Assembly: GCA_028279515.1 (NCBI GenBank)
Contig: JANQNQ010000014.1
Span: 248,001-312,000, forward strand
Direction of reading: 5' to 3'
Source: Flavobacteriaceae bacterium
GTDB lineage: Bacteria; Bacteroidota; Bacteroidia; Flavobacteriales; Flavobacteriaceae
DNA length: 64,000 nucleotides
Shown: positions 57,881 to 63,942 of the stretch, one piece after another
Layout: each line of letters begins with the position of its first letter
How positions within the stretch are numbered: the first letter of the stretch is position 1
Translations under genes and position numbers: made by a program
Notes under the pieces: generated by a model
Seen by the model: only the letters and a program-made list of their open reading frames with translations
Told to the model about the DNA's origin: nothing
Database searches by the model: none

Positions 57881-58258
57881 TTAGTTATTTTGAAATTGGT
57901 CTTGTCGCAATCGCACCGCTCGTTGCGAATAAATAATCAAACAGACAATGGCCGATAACACACTCAAAACTCCTAACAAAAATGTAATGCTTCCGATGGA
58001 AGCTGCTATGCTAAAGAAGGTATTCAGCCCAAAAAATAAACCCGCAACAAGCATAAATCCGATGCCGATGTATAACAGTCCCAAGGCGTTGTTAAGCAAA
58101 TACAATTGCTTTAATTTTCGTTGTGTGATCGTTGGGTCTCGTTCTTCTTTGATACGTTGATCGATCTCATTGCTAAGGGCGGTAAGCAAGGTAGAAGTGG
58201 AAAGCACTAATAAAGCGATTCCTGGGAGCATTGTTATGGGAAAATACCACTTTTCCAT
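57881..58258 (-). CDS. DUF2721-like membrane protein
   Basis: 125 residues. Three transmembrane helices (about 6-28, 56-76, 84-110) with a basic helix EIDQRIKEERDPTITQRKLK between the first two, as in DUF2721. Function unknown. Its start overlaps the stop of the upstream gene by 1 bp, so it belongs to the Rieske cluster. Confidence 0.7.
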   Translation of the reverse strand: MEKWYFPITMLPGIALLVLSTSTLLTALSNEIDQRIKEERDPTITQRKLKQLYLLNNALGLLYIGIGFMLVAGLFFGLNTFFSIAASIGSITFLLGVLSVLSAIVCLIIYSQRAVRLRQDQFQNN

Positions 58259-59007
58259 TACGATGTCTTATATGTGTTCAGGGCTTCCTTGAAGAAGGTA
58301 ATTCCCTTTTTCTCATCAACATCTTTGGCCGGAAGAATACCTCCGACAAAACCTTCGCTGGACCATTTTCCAATCGATAATGGTTTAAAGTTTGAAGTGT
58401 CTACACTATCATGGCCATGGTAACCGCTAACATAAAAATAATAGCCGTCACATACCGAATCTGGAATCGCCAACCCAAGCCCAACGGTCAATCCTGCATT
58501 TTCATCGAGCATGCCAAATGCGCCTGTATCAAAATGATGCGGCCATATTCGAATATCAGAGTCCAATTCAAATTCTTGAACAATGGCCTCTAGCACAAAC
58601 TGTGCAAGAATTCGGTAATGCAACACTTCTTGAAGCCTTGGAACATCAACAATTCGAAACGTGAAATCTTCACTTATGGCATACGGTAATTCATAATGAA
58701 GATCATATGCGTATGATCCCTTTGCATTCAGCGTCGTGGTTTTCTTCTTCAACCATGTTAACACCTCAGCATGCGTGCTTCCATCCAATCTAAAAGTTTC
58801 AGCACCTTCAGTCGTATTCCATTCTAGGGTGAAGCGCGTGTAGTTCAAGGCAAGTTTATCTCCTCTATCGTTCAGATTTCTTGAATACAGGCTGCCTTCT
58901 TCCGCAGAAAAACCTAGATTGGTATGACTGTCGTCCTCTTTTTTGGGCAAAAAACTGATGGCTGCTGTAGCAAGGTACTGCGCTGCCAGATGCATTTGGT
59001 TGGTCAT
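58258..59007 (-). CDS. Cytosolic protein of unknown function with PHHFD motif
   Basis: 249 residues, soluble. RIWPHHFDTGAFG followed by DGYYFYVSGYHGHD recalls the PHHFD...YFYV pattern of DUF5996, but the rest differs, so this is only a hint. It lies between the two Rieske-fusion genes in the same operon. Confidence 0.5.
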   Translation of the reverse strand: MTNQMHLAAQYLATAAISFLPKKEDDSHTNLGFSAEEGSLYSRNLNDRGDKLALNYTRFTLEWNTTEGAETFRLDGSTHAEVLTWLKKKTTTLNAKGSYAYDLHYELPYAISEDFTFRIVDVPRLQEVLHYRILAQFVLEAIVQEFELDSDIRIWPHHFDTGAFGMLDENAGLTVGLGLAIPDSVCDGYYFYVSGYHGHDSVDTSNFKPLSIGKWSSEGFVGGILPAKDVDEKKGITFFKEALNTYKTS

Positions 59008-59031
59008 ATTGTTGTTAATAAAGGTTATATG

Positions 59032-60651
59032 TTAATCGCCAATGCCGGCGAAATTGATTCCTGTGAGTCGATGCATTTCGTAATCAAAGGTTGATAGGTC
59101 ATTGTGATTGAACTTGGCAATGTTATCATAGCCACAGGCTCGAGCCACCACTTTTATAAGATCGTTGGTAGCTGTAAAGAAATTGTACAATTGCTTGGCA
59201 GAGCTCTCAATGATCAATCGGCTACGTAGGCTTTCTTTTTGTGTGGCTATCCCAACAGGGCAATTGTTGCTTCCGCAGGCTCTCATCCCTAGACAGCCAA
59301 TGGCTTGTAAGGCTGAATTGGATACCGCAATTGCATCAGCACCCAACATTAAGGCTTTTGCAAAATCCTCGGCTACACGCAATCCTCCAGTGATAACCAA
59401 GGTGACATCGTCGGCTTCACGTTTATCCAGATATTTTCGGGCGCGTGCCAATGCAGGAATGGTTGGCACATTGATATGATCTCTCAAAATGGTTGGAGCC
59501 GATCCGGTACCACCTCCCCTTCCGTCTAAAATAATATAATCGACCCCCACTTGAAGGGCAAACTCGATGTCCTGTTCGATATGACTCGCGGCTATTTTGA
59601 AACCGATGGGAATTCCGCCAGTCCGTTCACGAACCTCCTCTGCAAACTTTTTAAAATCTTCGACTCCGTGAAAATCTGGAAAGGTTGCAGGAGATATTGC
59701 TGTTTCTCCCGGATTCAATCCTCGAACTGCTGCAATCTCTTCACTTACTTTATTCCCAGGAAGATGTCCCCCTGTTCCTGTTTTAGCTCCTTGTCCGCCT
59801 TTAAAATGAAAGGCCTGGACGTTATCCAGCTTGTCCCAAGAGAATCCAAATTTAGCTGAGGCTAATTCGTAAAAATAGCGACTGTTATTTTCTTGTTCCT
59901 GCGGAAGCATCCCTCCCTCACCAGAGCAAATTCCTGTGCCTGCCATTTGTGCTCCGGTTGACAACGCGATTTTTGCTTCACGAGACAAAGCTCCAAAGCT
60001 CATATCACTTACAAACAACGGAATATCTAGCGCTAAGGGTTTCTTTGCCTTTGGGCCAATAACTACTTTGGTTGCTACTTCTTCATGATCCAACAAGGGT
60101 CTGCTAGCCAACTGGGCAGGTAAGAATTGAATGTCATTCCATTTGGGCAGTGTATTTCGATCTACACCCATCGATGCTGAAAATCCGTGGTGACCTATAT
60201 TCTTGAGGCCATTCTTCGCCAATTCCTTGATGTAGAGGGTGTATGGTTCGGTTTCTTCGGGATGCGTATCGGCATAGGCCCCCAGATATGCGTCTCGATC
60301 AAACGGTTGCGGGTGTTCGGTCAAGAAAGTATCGATCTCGATTTCATCTACATAGAGTCCGTCGTCCTTTATCAAGGTAGTAAACTTATGCAGTACTTCA
60401 TTATTATTGTATTCTGAAACTCCAGTGTCGTATCGATAATCCCAGCCATGTACTCCACAAATCAGGTTATGACCATCGATATGACCATCAGCCATTAATG
60501 CGCCTCGATGTAGACAACGACCATACAATACAGAGATCCCTTCTTCATATTTAACAATCACTAAATCCAATCCGTTGACTAAGGCGTGGGTAGGTTTTTT
60601 AGTTTCAAGCTCGCTGACCTTAGCGATCAACACTGGTTTTTTTAGACTCAT
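59032..60651 (-). CDS. Rieske domain fused to FMN-binding glutamate-synthase-like domain
   Basis: 539 residues. Residues 1-115 form a Rieske domain with C46-H48 (CLHRG) and C65-H68 (CGVHGWDY). From about 150 it is the synthase domain of GltS: SDMSFGALSREAKIALSTGA, KGGQGAKTGTGGHLPGNKV, YIILDGRGGGTGSAP and the [3Fe-4S] motif CGSNNCPVGIATQ. The glutamine amidotransferase domain is absent, so ammonia or another substrate is used. It is the first structural gene after the Crp-type regulator. Confidence 0.88.
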   Translation of the reverse strand: MSLKKPVLIAKVSELETKKPTHALVNGLDLVIVKYEEGISVLYGRCLHRGALMADGHIDGHNLICGVHGWDYRYDTGVSEYNNNEVLHKFTTLIKDDGLYVDEIEIDTFLTEHPQPFDRDAYLGAYADTHPEETEPYTLYIKELAKNGLKNIGHHGFSASMGVDRNTLPKWNDIQFLPAQLASRPLLDHEEVATKVVIGPKAKKPLALDIPLFVSDMSFGALSREAKIALSTGAQMAGTGICSGEGGMLPQEQENNSRYFYELASAKFGFSWDKLDNVQAFHFKGGQGAKTGTGGHLPGNKVSEEIAAVRGLNPGETAISPATFPDFHGVEDFKKFAEEVRERTGGIPIGFKIAASHIEQDIEFALQVGVDYIILDGRGGGTGSAPTILRDHINVPTIPALARARKYLDKREADDVTLVITGGLRVAEDFAKALMLGADAIAVSNSALQAIGCLGMRACGSNNCPVGIATQKESLRSRLIIESSAKQLYNFFTATNDLIKVVARACGYDNIAKFNHNDLSTFDYEMHRLTGINFAGIGD

Positions 60652-60692
60652 ACGTTGGTTATTTTTGGTTAGATAACTTGTTAATAGACGTT

Positions 60693-61364
60693 TTAATCGG
60701 TTATAACTTTCGAATTCATCGCTATCCTCTTTGAATCATAGTTAATGATTCCCTCCTTTCTCAAAGAGCTCAAGACATTACTCACGGTTTGCCTAGACGT
60801 GTTGGTTAAATTGGCGATGTCCTTATGAGAGAGTAGGTTTTTAGCTGTAATTTGAGTTTCATCCTCCTCTCCGAATTCTTGTATGTAATCGGTGATAAAC
60901 TCTCTGATTCGTGTGGCACTGTCCTTATATAGCAAGTCATGTAGTCGTCGTTCTAATTTTTTGATACGCATGCCATATATTTTGAGTACGCCATTTTTTA
61001 ATGACCGATGCCGTTCCATAATGTTTTGCATGCGATCGGCTTCGATGTAGCAAATTATACAATCCTCGAGCGCCACAGCTCTTTCCTCGTGTGCAGCATC
61101 TTCATCATACAATGCCAGTTCTCCGAAGATGTTTCCTTTTTTTACCACATACTTCACCGAATCATTAACGGTGTCAATAATTTTCACGGTTCCTTTTTTC
61201 AAAAAGAAAATGCTCTTTTGGTCTTTATTGATAAGTTGAATAGTAGTGCCTTTGTCGATATGGTCCATCTCCAAGATCTCGCACATGCGCATCATGGTAA
61301 TTCTGCCAAGTTTGTTGAAAAGGTTAAAGCCCTCCAAAAACCAGTATTTTGTAATTGTATTCAA
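60693..61364 (-). CDS. Crp/Fnr-family transcription regulator
   Basis: 223 residues. Cyclic-nucleotide-type sensor fold (about 20-125; GNIFGELALYDEDAAHEERA) and C-terminal winged helix LLSHKDIANLTNTSRQTVSNVL. No Fnr-type N-terminal Cys cluster, so it is not an iron-sulphur oxygen sensor of the Fnr kind. It lies 41 bp upstream of the Rieske-fusion gene and is the likely regulator of that cluster. Confidence 0.9.
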   Translation of the reverse strand: MNTITKYWFLEGFNLFNKLGRITMMRMCEILEMDHIDKGTTIQLINKDQKSIFFLKKGTVKIIDTVNDSVKYVVKKGNIFGELALYDEDAAHEERAVALEDCIICYIEADRMQNIMERHRSLKNGVLKIYGMRIKKLERRLHDLLYKDSATRIREFITDYIQEFGEEDETQITAKNLLSHKDIANLTNTSRQTVSNVLSSLRKEGIINYDSKRIAMNSKVITD

Positions 61365-61376
61365 GAGAAGTTATTT

Positions 61377-61388
61377 GGTTGATCAACC
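61377..61388 (-). promoter_or_regulatory. Palindrome at the crp promoter
   Basis: GGTTGATCAACC is a perfect 12-bp palindrome, 12 bp upstream of the regulator start codon. It overlaps a candidate -7 box (TACTTTTAGG, minus strand, 61396-61387), so a protein bound there could repress the gene. Autoregulation is an inference. Confidence 0.4.
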
Positions 61389-61513
61389 TAAAAGTACTGA
61401 TTTTTAACCCTTTCAATGCAGAGATTCTTTGCAATGTTTACTTTAGGCGACAACTCAATAGAGATTATTTGCTTTTAAACAACAAATAAGGAGGTTACTC
61501 ATCTTACAAAATG

Positions 61514-61597
61514 AAAAAAAAGGGGAGCCGCCTGGCAGCCCCCCTTTACCCCTCAAATTACCATATAACTTAACAACATGAGCTGAGAGTTATGGTA
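61514..61597 (-). ncRNA. LytTR-array small RNA 1
   Basis: Predicted about 84 nt, from just after the -7 box TATTTTTG (61610-61603) to a T run ending at 61514. The 5' part can pair TACCAT with ATGGTA; then AATTTGAGGGG and a GC-rich terminator hairpin at 61522-61547. No ORF is shared with the other units. Confidence 0.65.
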
Positions 61598-61602
61598 CGC
61601 AC

Positions 61603-61673
61603 CAAAAATATTGTTTTACCAAGGCTCTGCATAGCGCGATGTAATAAGTGGTATGTTTGGTGTAGTAAGTGGG
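61603..61673 (-). promoter_or_regulatory. LytTR operator and promoter of small RNA 1
   Basis: GTAATAAGTGG at 61641 and GTAGTAAGTGG at 61662 (plus-strand reading), 21 bp apart. Exactly 30 bp separate the near copy from the -7 box TATTTTTG (minus strand, from 61610). No -33 element. Confidence 0.75.
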
Positions 61674-61720
61674 CCATTTTAGTGAATATTAGTTTTTCAA
61701 CGTCTGTATCATTTATGCAT

Positions 61721-61793
61721 AAAAAAACAGAGAGTCGAAACTCGACCCTCTGCTTACCTCAAATCTAACCATGAGCTAACCTACTTACTCTAT
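61721..61793 (-). ncRNA. LytTR-array small RNA 2
   Basis: Predicted about 73 nt. 5' CCAT can pair with ATGG in GCTCATGG; then AGATTTGAGGTAA and a terminator stem at 61728-61752 with seven T. No shared ORF with the other units. Confidence 0.7.
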
Positions 61794-61799
61794 GGATCA

Positions 61800-61870
61800 T
61801 AAAAATATGCTGAAATCCATTTTGATTAAGGAGTCAAGTAATAAGTGGGTGGGATTTCGGGCATAAGTGG
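61800..61870 (-). promoter_or_regulatory. LytTR operator and promoter of small RNA 2
   Basis: GTAATAAGTGG at 61838 and GCATAAGTGG at 61861 (core copies 22 bp apart); 30 bp to the -7 box TATTTTTA (minus, from 61807). Confidence 0.75.
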
Positions 61871-61899
61871 TCTTATATGCACTTAAACGGATGAAAACC

Positions 61900-61976
61900 T
61901 AAAAAGGAGGTTGAAAAACAACCTCCTCTTTATTACCACAAATTAACCATTAACTAGATGCTATGACGGTAGCCAC
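61900..61976 (-). ncRNA. LytTR-array small RNA 3 (no own operator)
   Basis: Conserved ACCGT...AATGGT pairing, TTAATTTGTGG, and a perfect 8-bp terminator stem (61906-61926) with TTTTT. The ACCGT form still pairs, through a G-U, where the other units have ACCAT. No AAGTGG site lies at the expected place; a weak -7 box TAGTTTTTGG is at 61991-61982. It may be made by read-through from unit 4. Confidence 0.5.
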
Positions 61977-61999
61977 AACATCCAAAAACTAAGTTGATG

Positions 62000-62071
62000 A
62001 AAAAGGGAGGCTGATGCCCCCCTTACCCTCAAATTAAATACCATGAAATAAACTACTACTTCTACTAAATG
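62000..62071 (-). ncRNA. LytTR-array small RNA 4
   Basis: Predicted about 72 nt. ACCAT...TTCATGGT pairing, then AATTTGAGGGTAA and a 7-bp terminator stem (62005-62022) with five T. Confidence 0.7.
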
Positions 62072-62077
62072 GTGGCA

Positions 62078-62148
62078 CTAAAGTAAAGCCTCCCTTTGGT
62101 TTTGCACAGCCTGATGTAATAAGTGGGCGGTATCGTGTTGTAAGTGGG
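62078..62148 (-). promoter_or_regulatory. LytTR operator and promoter of small RNA 4
   Basis: GTAATAAGTGG at 62116 and TTGTAAGTGGG ending at 62148 (core copies 21 bp apart); 30 bp to the -7 box TACTTTAG (minus, from 62085). Confidence 0.75.
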
Positions 62149-62185
62149 TGCAGTTCTCTTGATTCGCGAAATTTCCATAAGACAT

Positions 62186-62258
62186 AAAAAAAGAAGGCTG
62201 GTTACAACCAGCCTTCTCCGCCCAAAAATTCACCATGAACTAAAACTACTTTGTTATG
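62186..62258 (-). ncRNA. LytTR-array small RNA 5
   Basis: Predicted about 73 nt. ACCAT (at its 5' end) pairs with GTTCATGGT, followed by AATTTTTGGGCG and a 10-bp terminator stem (62193-62216) with seven T. Confidence 0.72.
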
Positions 62259-62264
62259 GTTTTG

Positions 62265-62334
62265 CTAAAGTATCTAAGTGATTACAACCTGTATAAACCC
62301 ATGTAATAAGTGGGTGGTTTTTTGTCATAAGTGT
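62265..62334 (-). promoter_or_regulatory. LytTR operator and promoter of small RNA 5
   Basis: GTAATAAGTGG at 62303 and TCATAAGTGT ending at 62334 (core copies 21 bp apart); 30 bp to the -7 box TACTTTAG (minus, from 62272). Confidence 0.75.
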
Positions 62335-62339
62335 AATAA

Positions 62340-62415
62340 AATGAAAAGAGGGTTGATAAAACCAACCCTCTTCGCCCCAAATTTTACCATGAACTATACA
62401 ACCTACAGTGCTATG
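62340..62415 (-). ncRNA. LytTR-array small RNA 6
   Basis: Predicted about 75 nt. TACCAT pairs with ATGGTA in GTTCATGGTA; then AAATTTGGGGCG and an 8-bp terminator stem (62348-62370) with TTTTCATTTT. Confidence 0.7.
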
Positions 62416-62421
62416 GTACCT

Positions 62422-62491
62422 CTAAAATATGGCGTCAAGTGCTAAAACAATGGAACGATGTAATAAGTGGCAAGAAATTGGGCAATAGTGG
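62422..62491 (-). promoter_or_regulatory. LytTR operator and promoter of small RNA 6
   Basis: GTAATAAGTGG at 62460 and CAATAGTGG ending at 62491 (core copies 21 bp apart); 30 bp to the -7 box TATTTTAG (minus, from 62429). Confidence 0.72.
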
Positions 62492-62523
62492 TAAAATAAA
62501 TCAACAACCGTACTTTATTGCAT

Positions 62524-62592
62524 AAAAAAAGGGAGCGGCCCTGTTTTTCACTCCCTTGAAACGTGATTAAAAGAATTCGCCTTACAATTAAG
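62524..62592 (-). ncRNA. LytTR-array small RNA 7 (divergent)
   Basis: Predicted about 69 nt. It keeps the promoter and terminator plan (stem AAGGGAG at 62529-62535 with CTCCCTT at 62551-62557, then seven T), but the body differs: its 5' hairpin is GCCTTA-ATTG-TAAGGC and the CATGGT/AATTTG motifs are missing. Confidence 0.6.
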
Positions 62593-62598
62593 GCTATA

Positions 62599-62647
62599 CA
62601 AACATAGGTCTCCCTTTAATCCCGGACTAAAGTGATGTAATAAGTGG
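62599..62647 (-). promoter_or_regulatory. LytTR half-operator and promoter of small RNA 7
   Basis: GTAATAAGTGG at 62637 with 30 bp to a perfect -7 box TATGTTTG (minus, from 62606). The far copy, expected near 62663, is not recognisable. The better -7 box may compensate. Confidence 0.65.
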
Positions 62648-62697
62648 GCATATATCCGAATATCTGTAATTTCCCTGTTATCATACATACGTAACGC

Positions 62698-62763
62698 CCA
62701 CTTTCATATTTGCCCCACTTATTACTTTGTTTTTTTTTCTAGGCGCTTATCCCTCTACTTTCA
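62698..62763 (+). promoter_or_regulatory. LytTR operator and promoter of the 62784 gene
   Basis: The same site in the opposite orientation: CCACTTATTAC at 62715-62725 on the plus strand, a second CCACTT at 62698 (17 bp apart), and 30 bp to the -7 box TACTTTCA (from 62756). It points rightwards to the small membrane-protein gene. Confidence 0.65.
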
Positions 62764-62783
62764 CGGTTCATTATGTGAATTTC

Positions 62784-63113
62784 ATGGAAAAGATCATTGT
62801 TACATACATTAGTGTCACTGTCCTCCTACTAGCGGTCCACTTCTTTTTAGAAATGCCTAGGGCAACGGTAAACAATCGCTGGATACAACAATTGCATCTA
62901 CTGTTAGATACTAACGCCGTCATTGGGATGTCTAAAGAAAAATTGGCACGCATGCTTCCAATGGGGTCTAAAGAACTAGAAAATGGTGTTTGGGTATATC
63001 GTTACATACACTATCACACGCCTTGGGTTGTGCAGGAGCATACCTTAGAAGTCTTATTTAAAGAAAATCAGGTCACTTCGTTTAAAAGTACAGCAGCGAC
63101 CTCCTATTTATAA
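62784..63113 (+). CDS. Small membrane-anchored protein, BamE/SmpA-like, member of the LytTR regulon
   Basis: 109 residues from the ATG at 62784, about 15 nt after the predicted transcription start; the frame is open to 62727 but that part precedes the promoter. One N-terminal transmembrane helix (KIIVTYISVTVLLLAVHFFL), then about 60 residues with the SmpA/BamE-like pattern VIGMSKEKLARMLPMG ... WVYRYI ... LEVLFKENQVTSFKS. It probably faces the periplasm. It overlaps the convergent LytTR gene by 6 bp. Function unknown. Confidence 0.75.
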   Translation: MEKIIVTYISVTVLLLAVHFFLEMPRATVNNRWIQQLHLLLDTNAVIGMSKEKLARMLPMGSKELENGVWVYRYIHYHTPWVVQEHTLEVLFKENQVTSFKSTAATSYL

Positions 63114-63848
63114 TTGTCGCTGTAGGATCCCTGAGAAACGGTTCATTACAGGAATCTTGCTGCCGCATTTCATCTGGCAATAGAGACCATGGTCATTAGT
63201 GATATACTCCAATTGATCAATGTTCACTAAATAGGCATGGTGTAATTGATAGAAGTTGGGATATCGAAGACGGTTATAAAAATGGAAGGGCTTGAAAGAC
63301 ATTAAGTCTTGGTGCGCATCTGCTTCTCTGATCAACGAAGTATTTGCGATTCTTTTGATAAAACCCACCTTGTTCACTGGAAGAAAAGATATGGCGCCAT
63401 CTTCTCCAAACAAAGGAATTCTTTTAGAAGCCACCATCGATTGCAGAAACACATCTCTGACGATCTCTTTATTGATCTGTCGACAACTGTGCAACATCTC
63501 TTCATAACCTTCATCATATCGAATTAACCAAAGGTTATGACTGGTTACAAAAATATTGGATAGTTCTGTGACGTTTGCTTCGTGCATGTAGACGACAATC
63601 ACATAGACCTTTTCGATTTGCAGCAGGTCCTGAAGTATATCTTGAAATCCTGGGCTTCTCTTTAGGCGATCATATGTAATGACCAACACATTTTGGGATT
63701 TGGGATTTAGATAACCAAGTGCCATGTCAAAGGTTCCAAAGGAAGACAATCGATATTGGTCTTCTAAAGCAATGATCAACAAACTTACAATCCTCTCGAG
63801 ATTGCCTACCATCAACACGTTGAATTTCTGACTCCCTACTTTCTTCAT
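63108..63848 (-). CDS. LytTR-domain transcription regulator with degenerate receiver-like N-terminus
   Basis: 246 residues. The N-terminal 125 residues have a receiver-like rhythm (FNVLMVGNLERIVSLLIIAL; VLVITYDRLKRSPGFQDIL; VYVIVVYMHEANV) but lack the usual pair of acids after strand 1 and the DxxxPxxxG phosphorylation loop, so it is probably not phosphorylated in the usual way. The C-terminal 100 residues are a LytTR DNA-binding domain: ISFLPVNKVGFIKRIANTS and the signature NFYQLHHAYLVNIDQLEYI, ending GSKIPVMNRFSGILQ. Its own promoter carries the same operator as the small-RNA array. No histidine kinase is adjacent inside the window. Confidence 0.85.
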   Translation of the reverse strand: MKKVGSQKFNVLMVGNLERIVSLLIIALEDQYRLSSFGTFDMALGYLNPKSQNVLVITYDRLKRSPGFQDILQDLLQIEKVYVIVVYMHEANVTELSNIFVTSHNLWLIRYDEGYEEMLHSCRQINKEIVRDVFLQSMVASKRIPLFGEDGAISFLPVNKVGFIKRIANTSLIREADAHQDLMSFKPFHFYNRLRYPNFYQLHHAYLVNIDQLEYITNDHGLYCQMKCGSKIPVMNRFSGILQRQL

Positions 63849-63872
63849 CTGAATCGTATTTCACATTCGAGC

Positions 63873-63942
63873 GCAAAATAGTATCACACAAGACAATCCC
63901 GATGGCTCAATTAATAAGTGGTGTGTATGAGGGATAAGTGGG
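63873..63942 (-). promoter_or_regulatory. LytTR operator and promoter of the regulator gene (autoregulation)
   Basis: TTAATAAGTGG at 63911 and GATAAGTGGG at 63933 (core copies 20 bp apart); 30 bp to the -7 box TATTTTGC (minus, from 63880). Transcription would start near 63866, 18 nt before the ATG at 63848. Confidence 0.72.

Noticed and set aside
61560-62400. Tandem small peptide genes starting at the conserved ATGGT on the minus strand
   Set aside because: The frames from these ATGs end after 3 to more than 50 codons, indels break the frame between units, and the terminator hairpins lie inside the frames.
61514-62592. A CRISPR array
   Set aside because: The repeated parts are promoters and terminators 157-278 bp apart with related, not unique, intervening sequence; no cas genes are present.
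62637-62668. A full two-copy operator for small RNA 7
   Set aside because: Only the copy near the promoter is clear; the expected far position reads TATCTGTA, so I report a half-site.
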